Shown here in pieces: positions 9,292 through 19,145 of a stretch of 64,000 bases of DNA (position 1 is its first letter; each line of letters begins with the position of its first letter). Made by a program: the position numbers and the translations under genes. The DNA comes from Propionibacteriaceae bacterium (GTDB taxonomy: Bacteria; Actinomycetota; Actinomycetes; Propionibacteriales; Propionibacteriaceae): positions 35,766 to 99,765 of the forward strand of contig JAISHO010000005.1 in the NCBI GenBank assembly GCA_031262485.1, written 5' to 3'. The notes beneath the pieces were generated by a model. That model was not told the DNA's origin. It ran no database searches and worked only from the letters and a program-made list of their open reading frames with translations.

Positions 9292-11754
9292 TTAGCCGCC
9301 GTTGACAGCCAGCCAGGAAATGACCGGCGCGTCCGAGGCGTCGCCGTAGACGACGTTGAAGGTCGCCGTCCCAGCGCGCATCGTCACCGGGTCGGAGGTG
9401 AAGACGACGTCGCTGGGATACGAGGACGACGAGCCGGTGCGGATGACGGAGTCGTTGAGTTGTTCCGTCACCGTGCGGCCGCGGCTGTCGACGTAGGTGA
9501 GCGTGATGTTCATCGTGCGCGGGCCCGTCCACCACTCGCGGAAACCGGCGGAGAAGGAGTAGGTCCCGGCGTCGAGCGGCAGCGTGTAGGTGATCGGCGT
9601 CGTCTTGTCGGTGTAGAGGCCGGTCTGCTGCTTGTCGAGCAACTGGTCGCCCGAGTTGCCCTTGACGGTCACCTGGTTGAGGTTGCCGCCCCAGGATCCC
9701 CCGCTGGCTTGCTGGTCAGGGGCGTTGTTGCGCAGGTCGGCCAGTGCGGCGACGGCGTTGTACGGCTCCGAGGTGAGCCCAGCCATCCCCGAGTCGATGA
9801 AGTAGACGAGATCGTCAGGCACGACTTCGACGACAGCGGTGACGGGGCGAGAGTAGCCCTGCACCGTCCCCGTGACGGTGACCATGGCATACGAGGTTGC
9901 GAAGGCGCCGGTGGGCACATCCCAGGAGACGGGAGCCTGAACGGTCGCCCCGCTCCGCGTTGTCATGGCAACGGTGGCCGGCAACGCGGAGGCGCCGGAG
10001 CCTATGTGAACGGCGTACGACAAACGGCTGGACGCAGGGGCGACCACCTGGTTGGGGTCGACCTCGCCGGTGGCGGCGTGGACGGCGATCTCGACGATGC
10101 CGTTGGCCCAACTGGCCGTCGAGTTGCCGTTGTGGTCGTTGACGACGTTGAGCACCTCGACGCGGACGTAGCGGAACAACCCGACGATCTCGTCAGAGGT
10201 GAAGGCGACCTCGGTGTTGCCCGAACGGTCGGCTAGCAGCGTCCACGCGGCGGAGTTCGCCGAGGCGAGCGAGCTGATCGGGCTGTTCGAGCCCCACGCC
10301 CGGTAGGTGTAGCGACCCTCAGAGCCGTTGCAGACGGCGAAGCTAAGGTCGATCCGCGCGAGATCGTGCGCCTGCCCCAGATCAACCGTCCAGGTGTAAG
10401 GAACAGTGTCCTGGCCGTAGTACTCCTTGTTTGAATCCCAGAAGCTGTTGAGCACATCGTTGCCGTCGTTGGCCAGCTCGGGCGCCAGCCTCGTCCCGTC
10501 GCCGTTCGTCAACGACGTGGCGGTGGCGTAGACCGGCTGGTTCTCGCTGACGAGCGCGGTCTCCGGCATGACGATCGAGCCGGTGGCGACGTCGAGGCTC
10601 CACCCGGGCGCGAAGGTCATGTCCATGGTGCGAGCGCCCGAATTGATCGACAACGGCATCCAGACGTAGCTGGAGGAACCGAGCGCCTTCGAGTTCCACC
10701 GGTCGCCCATATAGACGTACGAATTGCCCGATTCACCAGCGATCGTCATGATGTTCGTCGGTTGGCTGTAGTAGGTCGAGTTGTTGCCGATGACCTGGAG
10801 GGCGCTCCAGGAAGCCGGATCGGTGATGTCGGTCGCCGTCGCGTACATCGCCTGGTTGGGATACCAGCCCGATTGGCTCGACGTGATGGCGTAGTAGACG
10901 CCGTCGACCTTGACGAGGGCGGGCGCCTCGCGCCGCTGGTCGACGAAGAGCTGGTAGCTCAGCACCGGTGCGCCGTTGGCGAGCGCGACGTCGTCGAAAT
11001 CGGTCGTCAACTGGTGCAGGCGCATCGTAGCGTGGTCCTCGGAGGAGAGGAGGTAGGCGGTGTCACCTTCGGCGTAGACGGTGAGGTCGCGCGAGCCGAA
11101 GCCGTACCGGCTGGTGTCGGAGACGATGTCGCCGGTCAGATCGGCGGAGCGTCCAGCGGCGTAGGCGGCGTCGGAGATGTAGTTCGACCCCGAGACGCGC
11201 CAGTTGCGATACTGCGGGTCGTCGAGCGCGCCAGGGCGCCAATGGCCTTGGAAGGTGTACGGCCCGGTGATGGAGTCAGAAGTCGCGACCATGATCTGGC
11301 TCGACGAATACCCCGTCATGTCTTCCCAATGTCCCCACAAAACGTAGCCACCGTCAGGATTCTTGACGAGTTTGGGACGTTCGATCTTGCAATCGGTCAA
11401 CCCATGCTCCGCCCCGGCCACGGTCGGCGAGGCGGCGGTGAGGATTTGCCCCTCGTCAGTCCAGTTGAGGAGGTCTTTCGACGAGTACAGGTGGACGGCG
11501 AGGAAGTTCGAACTATTGTGGGCTTTGTCCTCGCCGACCCAGTAGTAGGTGTCGCCTTCCTGGAGGAAGCCGCCCCCGTGGGCTTGGATCGAATCCCCGT
11601 CGGTGTCGTACCACGTCTGCCCGACCGGGACGCCGTCGTAGGTGATCGGCGTCGCTGTCGGAAGGGGGGCGGCGTTGGCCGCTCCTGGGGTGAGTGCTAA
11701 GACGAGCGGAAGCACCGCTGCCGCCGTCAGGGCATGGCGAATTCTGCGTTTCAT
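9292..11754 (-). CDS. Secreted GH43 (galactanase-like) with carbohydrate-binding domains
   Basis: Exported multidomain glycosidase, 820 residues. A signal peptide ends in the Ala-rich ANAAP region (~residue 28). Residues ~35-395 are a GH43 five-bladed propeller; QAHGGGFL, WVGEDKA, IERPKLVKN and LTVYAEGDTAYLLSSE resemble the subfamily that holds exo-beta-1,3-galactanases (GH43_24). Then come a discoidin/F5-8-like domain (~410-560), a bacterial Ig-like domain (~570-660) and a C-terminal beta-sandwich (~665-820). No sortase motif, so the enzyme is likely free or bound through its modules. The probable substrate is the galactan side chain of arabinogalactan or mucin-like glycans; the exact linkage is inference. 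GGGGA precedes ATG. Confidence 0.88.
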   Translation of the reverse strand: MKRRIRHALTAAAVLPLVLALTPGAANAAPLPTATPITYDGVPVGQTWYDTDGDSIQAHGGGFLQEGDTYYWVGEDKAHNSSNFLAVHLYSSKDLLNWTDEGQILTAASPTVAGAEHGLTDCKIERPKLVKNPDGGYVLWGHWEDMTGYSSSQIMVATSDSITGPYTFQGHWRPGALDDPQYRNWRVSGSNYISDAAYAAGRSADLTGDIVSDTSRYGFGSRDLTVYAEGDTAYLLSSEDHATMRLHQLTTDFDDVALANGAPVLSYQLFVDQRREAPALVKVDGVYYAITSSQSGWYPNQAMYATATDITDPASWSALQVIGNNSTYYSQPTNIMTIAGESGNSYVYMGDRWNSKALGSSSYVWMPLSINSGARTMDMTFAPGWSLDVATGSIVMPETALVSENQPVYATATSLTNGDGTRLAPELANDGNDVLNSFWDSNKEYYGQDTVPYTWTVDLGQAHDLARIDLSFAVCNGSEGRYTYRAWGSNSPISSLASANSAAWTLLADRSGNTEVAFTSDEIVGLFRYVRVEVLNVVNDHNGNSTASWANGIVEIAVHAATGEVDPNQVVAPASSRLSYAVHIGSGASALPATVAMTTRSGATVQAPVSWDVPTGAFATSYAMVTVTGTVQGYSRPVTAVVEVVPDDLVYFIDSGMAGLTSEPYNAVAALADLRNNAPDQQASGGSWGGNLNQVTVKGNSGDQLLDKQQTGLYTDKTTPITYTLPLDAGTYSFSAGFREWWTGPRTMNITLTYVDSRGRTVTEQLNDSVIRTGSSSSYPSDVVFTSDPVTMRAGTATFNVVYGDASDAPVISWLAVNGG

Positions 11755-11916
11755 TTTGGTCCCCGTTTCTCAATATGAGATGCCCATTCAGCAATGATTG
11801 TGGGCACTTATGAGTGTGGCAGGGGTGGCGAGAAGCCGCAAGGTCGATCGTTAAATACAGATGAGGTCAATCGTGCCGACAAGGCAACTAATGATGGAAA
11901 CAAGTGGCATCTTCGC

Positions 11917-13347
11917 TCACAAGGTACGGGAAAACATCGGCCGGTCGCTCGGGCGATCCAGGTAGGCGTCGAACGCCATGGCGATGTTGCGGAGGAAGAT
12001 TCTGCCTAGTGGCGTGGCCCGGATCGCGTCGTCGTCGAGGGTGACGAGGCCATCGTCGGCCAGCGGCTTCAGCCGGGCCAGGCTCTCGGCGAAGTAGGAG
12101 TCGACGTCGATGCCGTGTCGGCGTCCGAATTCCACCTTGTCGAGGGCGGTGTGGCAGAGGATCTCGCCGATGGCGTCTTGGCGGATGACGTCGTCGTCGT
12201 TCAATTCGATCCCACGGAAGCAGGGTAGTTCGTCGTTCTCGATCGCCGCGCGCCAGCCGTCGACGTCGCGCCGGTTCTGGGTGTAGGCGTGCCCGATCTG
12301 GCCGATCGAGGTGATGCCGGCGCCGAGCAGATCGGCCCCCGCTTTCGTCGTGTAGCCCTGGAAGTTGCGGTGCAGCGTGCCGTCGCGTTGGGCGACGCAC
12401 AGCTCGTCGTCGGGGCGGGCGAAATGATCCATGCCGACATAGGTATAACCAGCGTTGGTCAAATGCGAGATCCCGGTGCGGAAGATGCGGAACTTCTCCT
12501 CGTGCGTCGGCAGAAGATCCGTCAAAACGCGCTGTTGCTTCTTGATCCACGGCACATGTCCGTAGCTGAACATGGCGATCCGGTCCGGGTCGAGGGCGAC
12601 GACATGCTCGAGGGTGCGGGCGAACCCGGCGGCCGTTTGCAGGGGGAGCCCGTAGATGAGGTCGAGGTTGACGGAGTCGAAGCCGAGTTCCCGGCAGCGC
12701 TCGACCATGGCGCCGACCTGCTCGACCGTCTGAATGCGACGGATCGCCTCTTGGACGGCCGGGTCGAAATCTTGCACGCCCATCGAAAGCCGGTTGAAGC
12801 CGACGCGGCGCAGCATCGTCAGATGCTCGTCGGTGGTGACGCGCGGGTCGATCTCGACGCCGATCTCCGCGTCGTCGGCGAAAGTGAAGCGCTCCTGGGT
12901 GAACGTGAAGAGGCGTTCGAGTTGCTCCGGGGTGAAGTAGGTCGGTGTGCCACCGCCCCAGTGGAACTGCACAACGGGTCGTGATGTGTCGACGACGTCT
13001 GCCAAGAGTTCGAGTTCGCGCATGAGGGTCGCGAGGTAGGGCTCGGCTTTGTCATGCTTGTGGCTGACGATGACGTTGCATCCGCAGAAGAGGCAGAGGC
13101 GTTCGCAGAACGGCAGGTGCATATAAAGGGAGAGCGGCGCGCCCGTCTCGTTCGACGCGGAGATGACGCGTCGGGCGTCGGCGGCGCCGAAGTCGTCGCT
13201 CCACATGGGGGCGGTCGGGTAGCTCGTGTAGCGCGGGCCGGGAACGTCGTAGCGCTCGAGCAACTCTTGCGTCAATGGGACGGTCACTCCGTCGATCGTG
13301 ACGTCGAAGTTGTCGGGGGCGGGGGTGGCGTGGGGATTGTCGAGCAC
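11917..13347 (-). CDS. hemN: Oxygen-independent coproporphyrinogen III oxidase HemN
   Basis: Radical-SAM enzyme that decarboxylates coproporphyrinogen III to protoporphyrinogen IX without oxygen. 476 residues. Seen: the N-terminal signature YDVPGPRYTSYPTAP and the cluster motif CERLCLFCGC (Cx3Cx2CxC), which mark true HemN rather than the haem chaperone HemW, and HWGGGTPTYF. The start is GTG 13347; no good ribosome site is visible. Divergent from hemG at 13622, which catalyses the next step. Confidence 0.93.
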   Translation of the reverse strand: MLDNPHATPAPDNFDVTIDGVTVPLTQELLERYDVPGPRYTSYPTAPMWSDDFGAADARRVISASNETGAPLSLYMHLPFCERLCLFCGCNVIVSHKHDKAEPYLATLMRELELLADVVDTSRPVVQFHWGGGTPTYFTPEQLERLFTFTQERFTFADDAEIGVEIDPRVTTDEHLTMLRRVGFNRLSMGVQDFDPAVQEAIRRIQTVEQVGAMVERCRELGFDSVNLDLIYGLPLQTAAGFARTLEHVVALDPDRIAMFSYGHVPWIKKQQRVLTDLLPTHEEKFRIFRTGISHLTNAGYTYVGMDHFARPDDELCVAQRDGTLHRNFQGYTTKAGADLLGAGITSIGQIGHAYTQNRRDVDGWRAAIENDELPCFRGIELNDDDVIRQDAIGEILCHTALDKVEFGRRHGIDVDSYFAESLARLKPLADDGLVTLDDDAIRATPLGRIFLRNIAMAFDAYLDRPSDRPMFSRTL

Positions 13348-13621
13348 GGGGTGATTCTACGGGGGAGCGTCCAACCCCGCGACGGAGCGACCGATCCCCC
13401 TCCACCCCTCACCCCTTTTCCGCTGCTGAGGGTCTCCTCTTCGCCTCTCTTTCTCCGTCTCTTCGGTGGAGGCGATACGAGGAGGACATCCGCACTTCTC
13501 CCCAGTAATCAACGCCGTCTTCGTCGCGAGGATTGACGGACAGAGTTGTAGAATTCCCTCGTCACCGGCACGCGTGGCATGGTTTCTGCCCAACTCGTGC
13601 CCCACCCCCAGGAGGACGACG

Positions 13622-14179
13622 ATGGAATCACTGTTCCGCGAGGATCGCCGGGTCGCGATCGTGCATTCGAGCCGTTTCGGGCACAGCACGAAGATCGCCG
13701 AGACGGTCGCCGATGTGCTCTTCCACAACGGGGTTCCTGCCGATATGCAGGCGCTCACGACGGCGACGACGCCGGATCCACAGCGCCACCACGGCCTCGT
13801 CATGGTGACGTCGGTGCGCTACGGGCATTTCTCGCCAGGATCGTTCGCGCTCATCAAGAAGCATCGTGACTGGGTGGAGTCGGTGCCGACCTTGCTCATG
13901 ACCGTCTCCCTGACGGCCCGCACGCCCGAGAAGCGCGATCCGGCCGTCCACGTGTACACCCGCAAATTTCTCGAGAAGACGCACTGGCAACCGACGCAGA
14001 TCGAGGTCGTGCCCGGTCTGCTCGACTACCCGAGCTACAACCTCTTCGACCGCAAGGCGATTCAGCTCATCATGTCGATCACCGGTGGGGAGACGGATCC
14101 GACGGCCGTCATCGATTTCACCGAATGGGACGAGGTGCGCGCCGCCTCCCAGCGCTTCGCCGACACGATGCTGCGCTGA
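13622..14179 (+). CDS. hemG: Menaquinone-dependent protoporphyrinogen oxidase HemG (flavodoxin type)
   Basis: FMN enzyme oxidising protoporphyrinogen IX to protoporphyrin IX with quinone as acceptor, so it works without oxygen. 185 residues against 181 in E. coli HemG. Seen: flavodoxin FMN loop HSSRFGHSTKIAE, SVRYGHFSPGSF, SLTARTPEKRDP and YTRKFLEKT in the long HemG insert, then TGGETDP and FTEWDEV near the C-terminus. AGGAGG stands before ATG 13622. Paired divergently with hemN. Confidence 0.92.
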   Translation: MESLFREDRRVAIVHSSRFGHSTKIAETVADVLFHNGVPADMQALTTATTPDPQRHHGLVMVTSVRYGHFSPGSFALIKKHRDWVESVPTLLMTVSLTARTPEKRDPAVHVYTRKFLEKTHWQPTQIEVVPGLLDYPSYNLFDRKAIQLIMSITGGETDPTAVIDFTEWDEVRAASQRFADTMLR

Positions 14180-14579
14180 GCTCTCTGGCGGATCTTTCAC
14201 CTAGTGGAACGGGTCTTTCTATCCTTGTCTTTCTCCGTCTCATTCTCTCCCCTTGAACCCCTTGGGGGTTACGCGCCCTTCGTCCCCCGTTTGGCGCCCG
14301 ACCGTTCGCTTCACTCCATCGCCTGATCGCGGGATGAGTCACGATTCACTTCGTTGCCACCGCGTTCTCCCTTGCCAGGCCATTCTCGTGAGGTGTTATA
14401 ACCCGGGGTGATCCCTTCCCCAAGGGAAAGAGGGCGACCATCCCCTGGGGGCGGTGGTCTTCGCGGGTTACAGTGAAAAAGACGGTGGCATCGCGGCGGG
14501 CCGGGTCGCTCTGAGCGACGCGGGCGAGACGATTCTTGGCGCGGTGGCAAACACAGACCCCTCCAATGAAGGAGACGCC
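14180..14579 (+). other. 400-bp leader of cysK, no gene seen
   Basis: No convincing reading frame. Contains GC-rich inverted repeats, the clearest GTCGCT-ctg-AGCGAC at 14505-14519. AAGGAG at about 14569 serves the next gene. I looked for SAM, glycine, TPP and cobalamin riboswitch consensus and did not find them. The length leaves room for an unrecognised leader RNA. Confidence 0.35.
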
Positions 14580-15509
14580 ATGGCTTTCGACACGATCCTC
14601 GACGCGATCGGCCACACCCCGCTCGTGCGGCTCAACCGCATCGCCGGGCCGGACATGGCGGAGATCCTCGTCAAGGTCGAGGCGGTCAACGTCGGTGGCT
14701 CGATCAAGACGCGCACGGCGTGGAACATGATCAAGGCGGCCCAGGAGCGCGGTGAGATCGGCCCGGACACGATCATCGCCGAGCCGACGAGCGGCAACCA
14801 AGGCATCGGGATCGCCCTCGTGGGGGCTGTCTTGGGGGTTCCGGTGCGCATCGTCTTGCCCGATTCAGTGAGCGAGGAGCGGCGCAAAATCATCGCCGCC
14901 TATGGGGCGGAGGTCATCACCGTCCACGATTCCGGCGACATCGGCGAATGCATCGACGAATGCCTTCGCACCGTCCAACAAATGGCGGCCGACGATCCGA
15001 ACGTCTACGTTCCGCAGCAATTCATCAACCCGGCGAACCCTCAGGTCCACGAGTCGGAGACAGCTGCGGAGATCCTCGCCGCCGCCGATGGCCCGATCGA
15101 CGGGTTCTGCGCCGGCATCGGCACCGGCGGCACGATCTCCGGCATCGGTCGGGCGCTCAAAACGGCGAACCCGGAGTTGGTCTGCTGGGCCGTCGAGCCG
15201 GAGGCCGCGGCGATCCTGACGAACGGCTCGTCGGGCACCCACATCCAGATGGGGATCGGCGACGGCCTCATCCCCGACAACCTCGACCAGTCGGTCTTCA
15301 GTGACGTCGCCGTCGTCACCGATGAGGAGGCGGTCGCGATGGCGCGCCGCTTGGCCCGGGAGGAAGGTCTCCTCGTCGGCATCTCGTCAGGCACCAATGT
15401 GACGGCGGCGGTGCGCCAAGCGGAGAAGCTCGGCCCCGGCAAACGCGTCGTGACGATCCTCCCCGACACAGGCGAGCGGTATTTCTCCACCCCTCTCTAT
15501 GAAGGCTGA
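14580..15509 (+). CDS. Cysteine synthase-like PLP enzyme
   Basis: Beta-replacing PLP enzyme (CysK/CysM fold) expected to make cysteine from O-acetylserine and sulfide; 309 residues. PLP lysine lies in VNVGGSIKTR, the Gly-rich phosphate loop in GIGTGGTISGIG, and the substrate loop is PTSGNQG. Two positions differ from textbook CysK: TSGNTG is TSGNQG, and GGSxKDR is GGSIKTR. Such variants occur in related synthases, so the product could be another cysteine- or cystathionine-type amino acid. ATG 14580 has AAGGAG at good spacing. No cysE beside it. Confidence 0.85.
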   Translation: MAFDTILDAIGHTPLVRLNRIAGPDMAEILVKVEAVNVGGSIKTRTAWNMIKAAQERGEIGPDTIIAEPTSGNQGIGIALVGAVLGVPVRIVLPDSVSEERRKIIAAYGAEVITVHDSGDIGECIDECLRTVQQMAADDPNVYVPQQFINPANPQVHESETAAEILAAADGPIDGFCAGIGTGGTISGIGRALKTANPELVCWAVEPEAAAILTNGSSGTHIQMGIGDGLIPDNLDQSVFSDVAVVTDEEAVAMARRLAREEGLLVGISSGTNVTAAVRQAEKLGPGKRVVTILPDTGERYFSTPLYEG

Positions 15510-15666
15510 GTGTCCCCGGTCTCAGTTCGGTAACAAGACGCCACGACGCCGCGTCATTGCACCATCCTGAGATGGCCTGCCGATACAGTTTCGGAAAACG
15601 CGTTCCACCCGTGGCGACGAGGTCGCGGAGTTGTCGCGCTCCACCCGTGCCGTGTTCGGAGGTTTG

Positions 15667-16623
15667 ATGTCGTCCCTTGCCGTCGCCCCCTCGGCGGCTT
15701 CCCCCGGCCCCTCTGGCGTCCCCGCTTCTGAACGCCCGCCGAAGAATCGGATCCGGCGCGATTGGCGCGGCTGGATGTTCGTCGGGCCTTTCGTCGTCTT
15801 CTTTTTCATCGCCTTCATCGCGCCGCTCATCTACGCCATCATCCTCAGCTTCTTTCAGCCGCAGATGGTGTGGGGCGTCTCCCAGGGCGAGCAATTCGTC
15901 GGCTTCGCCAATTACGTCAAGCTGTTCCAGGATCCAAATTTCTGGTCCGGGTTGGTGCGAGTCTCGCTCTTCCTCCTCATCCAGGTGCCGATCATGCTGG
16001 GAATCTCCACCTTCCTGGCCTTAGCGATCGATTCCGGGCGACTTTACGGCGCCTCGTTCTTCCGCGTCTCCGTCTTTCTCCCCTATGCCATCCCCGCCGT
16101 CGTCGCCACCCTCATGTGGGGATTCCTCTATGGCAACCAATACGGGATCATGGCGTCGGTCAATGAGGCTTTTGGCACGAGCGTCAATCTGTTCTCAGCC
16201 CGGCTCGTCCTCGTCTCGATCGGCAATATCGTCACGTGGGAGTTCATCGGCTACAACATGCTCATCTTCTATTCGGCGCTTAAGACGATCCCCGTCTCGC
16301 TCTACGAGGCGGCACGGATCGACGGCGCCAATGAGTGGCAGGTCGTCCGCGCCATCAAACTGCCGGCCATTCGCGGGGCGCTCATGGTGGCGCTCATCTT
16401 CTCGATCATCGGCAGCTTCCAGCTCTTCAACGAGCCGAACGTCCTTCAGCAAATGTCGGGCAACACGATCACGACGTATTACACCCCGAACTTCTACGCC
16501 TTCCACCTCGCCTTCGAGGCGAACAATCCGAACTATTCGGCGGCGTTGGCGATCGTCATGGGCCTCGTCACCGTCGCGATCGCCTATGTCGTGCAATTGC
16601 GCGGCTCGAAGGGAATGGGGTGA
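15667..16623 (+). CDS. Sugar ABC transporter permease, MalF type
   Basis: Inner-membrane permease of a CUT1 sugar importer, 318 residues, six predicted TM segments. The EAA loop is visible as YEAARIDGANEWQVVRAIKLPAI, the site that contacts the ATPase. GGAGG precedes ATG 15667, which gives a normal short cytoplasmic N-terminus. First gene of a three-gene operon with 16626 and 17745; no ATPase gene follows, so a shared MsiK/UgpC-like ATPase elsewhere is likely. Confidence 0.9.
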   Translation: MSSLAVAPSAASPGPSGVPASERPPKNRIRRDWRGWMFVGPFVVFFFIAFIAPLIYAIILSFFQPQMVWGVSQGEQFVGFANYVKLFQDPNFWSGLVRVSLFLLIQVPIMLGISTFLALAIDSGRLYGASFFRVSVFLPYAIPAVVATLMWGFLYGNQYGIMASVNEAFGTSVNLFSARLVLVSIGNIVTWEFIGYNMLIFYSALKTIPVSLYEAARIDGANEWQVVRAIKLPAIRGALMVALIFSIIGSFQLFNEPNVLQQMSGNTITTYYTPNFYAFHLAFEANNPNYSAALAIVMGLVTVAIAYVVQLRGSKGMG

Positions 16624-16625
16624 CG

Positions 16626-17549
16626 ATGAGCAACGTGACTCTGCGCCCCGCCCTCACCCGCCCGGCCTCGGCCGAGACGGCGACGAAGCGGAAGAATCCA
16701 CTCTCGCGCAAATCGCTCATTCTCACGATCGTCACGGCGATCTTCGCGATCTACGCCCTCATGCCGCTCGTCTGGCTCCTCATCAACGCGACGAAGACGC
16801 AGCACGATTACGTCTCGACCTTCGGGTTCGCCTTCGGGCATTCCTTCGCCTTGTTCGACAACATCGCCGACACGTTCGCCTATCGCGACGGCATTTTCGC
16901 CCGCTGGTTCCTCAACACGATCATGTATGTCGTCATCGGCGCGGGCGGCGCCACATTGCTGGCCATTCTCGGCGGCTATGGTTTGGCGAAATTCCGTTTC
17001 CCCGGGCGCAAAGCCGTCATGGCCGTCATCATGGGCGCGATCGCGGTGCCGTCGACGGCGCTGACAGTTCCGCTCTTCCTTCTTTTCAGCAAGATTGGGA
17101 TCACGAACACCCCGCTCGCCGTCATTCTGCCGTGCCTCGTCACGCCGTTCGGCTTTTACCTCATGTGGGTGTTCGCCGATCAGGCGGTGCCGACGGAATT
17201 GCTCGAGGCCGCCCGGGTGGACGGCTGCCGCGAGTTCGGCATCTTCTTCCGCATCAGCCTGCCTTTGCTCGCCCCGGGGATCGTGACGGTCGCGCTCTTC
17301 GCCATCGTCGCGACGTGGAATAACTACTTCCTCCCCCTCATCATGTTGACGTCGGAGAAATGGAAACCGTTGACGACGGGCCTCAACGACATCAAGCTGC
17401 AGACCTATTCGCCGGCCGGCGGCCAAGAACCGCTCCAAAACGTCATTCTCACCGGCTCGCTGCTGACGATCATTCCCCTCGTCATCGCCTTCCTCATCCT
17501 CCAGCGCTATTGGCAGGCCGGGCTGGCCGCCGGCAGCGTCAAAGAATAA
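16626..17549 (+). CDS. Sugar ABC transporter permease, MalG type
   Basis: Second permease of the importer, 307 residues, six TM segments. The EAA loop reads LLEAARVDGCREFGIFFR, and the C-terminus LAAGSVKE is typical of MalG proteins. ATG 16626 lies 2 bp after the stop of the first permease, so the two are translationally linked. Partner of the lipoprotein at 17745. Confidence 0.9.
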   Translation: MSNVTLRPALTRPASAETATKRKNPLSRKSLILTIVTAIFAIYALMPLVWLLINATKTQHDYVSTFGFAFGHSFALFDNIADTFAYRDGIFARWFLNTIMYVVIGAGGATLLAILGGYGLAKFRFPGRKAVMAVIMGAIAVPSTALTVPLFLLFSKIGITNTPLAVILPCLVTPFGFYLMWVFADQAVPTELLEAARVDGCREFGIFFRISLPLLAPGIVTVALFAIVATWNNYFLPLIMLTSEKWKPLTTGLNDIKLQTYSPAGGQEPLQNVILTGSLLTIIPLVIAFLILQRYWQAGLAAGSVKE

Positions 17550-17744
17550 GGGCGGAGAAGGTCATGGCGATCCCGTCTCCCCACCTCGGCGATGGCGTTG
17601 TGACGTGCCAGGTGAGACATCCGGCGGGTGCTCCTATCGGTGGGACGAAGTGAAGGGCCACAGCACACGAGAGCGCGGCCATGGGAAAAGCAGAGTTTTA
17701 TCAGCAGAATCATCTATTCACGACAAGATAAGGAGACCTTCCCC

Positions 17745-19103
17745 GTGAAGAAGTTTCATAGAGCGGTGACGATCGTCGCCGCTTCCACCCTCCTCCTAGC
17801 GGCGGCCGCTTGTTCGGGCGATTCCGACGACGCCCCAGCTGGCACCGATGACGTCAGCACGACGGCGCCCGCGGACGGTTCGACCGGTTCGGGTGAGTTG
17901 ACCGAGTTGACGGTGTGGGCCTGGGAGCCCACGCTCACCGCCGTCGTCGAGCAGTTCGAGAAGGACAATCCTGATATCTCGATCAATTTGGAGAACGCCG
18001 GCGGGGCCGCCGACACGTACACCAAGCTCGACAATGCGATCGCCGCCGGTTCGGGCGCCCCCGATATCGCGCAGATCGAGTATTACGCGGTCGCTCAGTA
18101 CGCCATTCCTGGCCGTTTGGCCGATTTGACCGAGTTCGGCGCCGCCGATTTGGCCGACACCTATACCCCGGGCACGTGGAACTCCGTCACTCTCGCCAAT
18201 AGCGGCAAGATTTACGGTCTTCCGGTCGATTCGGGCCCCATGGCGCTGTTCTACAACAAGGCCACCTTCGACCAGGCTGGTGTGACGGCCCCGCCGACGA
18301 CGTGGGACGAGTTCTACGAGGCGGCCAAGGCGATCCGCGCCCTGGGCGACAACTACTACATCACATCAGACAATGGCGACGCCGGTATGGCGACGTCGAT
18401 GATGTGGCTGGCCGGGGCGACCCCGTTCCAGATCGGCGACAACACGGTGACGATTGATCTCGGCCAGGAGGGCGTGCTCACGTTCGCCGAGTTCTGGCAG
18501 AAGCTCATCAGCGAGGATCTCATCAACACGCAGATCTCCGGCTGGTCGGACGACTGGTTCCGCGCGTTGGGCGACGGCACCTTGGCATCGCTCGTTACGG
18601 GCGCGTGGATGCCCGCCAACCTCATCGGTTCCTCGCCGGACGCCTCGGGTGATTTCCGGGTCGCCGCCGCGCCGGTGCCGGTGGCCGGCCAGAAAGCGAA
18701 CGCGGAGAACGGCGGCAGTTCGATCGCCATGCTCGCCTCGAGCGAGAAGCAGGAAGCGGCCTACCGGTTCCTCGAGTACGTCTCCGCGGGCGACGGCATC
18801 CAGATCCGCGTCGACGGCGGCAACTTCCCCGCCACCACCGCCGATCTCAACAATCCGGATTTCCTCGCCTACACCGACGAGTACTTCGGCGGCCAGGCCT
18901 ACAACGAGGTCCTCGCCCAAGCGGCGGCCGACGTGCTCCCGGGTTGGAGCTACCTACCGTTCCAGGTGTATGCGAACTCGATCTTTGGCGACAAGGTAGG
19001 CCCCGTCTACGAGGGCAACGGCACTCTCGCCGACGCCTACGCCTCCTGGCAGACCGACCTCGTCGCCTACGGCAATGAGAACGGGTTCAACGTCAACCAG
19101 TGA
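17745..19103 (+). CDS. Sugar-binding lipoprotein of ABC importer
   Basis: Extracellular solute-binding protein, family 1, 452 residues. A lipoprotein signal peptide with lipobox LAAAAC gives a Cys anchored to the membrane, followed by an acidic Thr/Ser-rich spacer. GTG 17745 is chosen because AAGGAG is 9 bp upstream and the frame begins there with KKFHRAVTIV, a normal signal start. It is the last gene of the operon, an unusual order since binding protein genes usually come first. The 195-bp gap before it may hold its own promoter for higher expression. A strong terminator follows at 19146. Confidence 0.9.
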   Translation: MKKFHRAVTIVAASTLLLAAAACSGDSDDAPAGTDDVSTTAPADGSTGSGELTELTVWAWEPTLTAVVEQFEKDNPDISINLENAGGAADTYTKLDNAIAAGSGAPDIAQIEYYAVAQYAIPGRLADLTEFGAADLADTYTPGTWNSVTLANSGKIYGLPVDSGPMALFYNKATFDQAGVTAPPTTWDEFYEAAKAIRALGDNYYITSDNGDAGMATSMMWLAGATPFQIGDNTVTIDLGQEGVLTFAEFWQKLISEDLINTQISGWSDDWFRALGDGTLASLVTGAWMPANLIGSSPDASGDFRVAAAPVPVAGQKANAENGGSSIAMLASSEKQEAAYRFLEYVSAGDGIQIRVDGGNFPATTADLNNPDFLAYTDEYFGGQAYNEVLAQAAADVLPGWSYLPFQVYANSIFGDKVGPVYEGNGTLADAYASWQTDLVAYGNENGFNVNQ

Positions 19104-19145
19104 CGATTGAGCGGTCGGCGGTCAGCGTCGACCGACGACGAGAGA

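Noticed and set aside
14397..14579. Possible SAM or glycine riboswitch before cysK
   Set aside because: Conserved core sequences were not found; only local hairpins can be supported.
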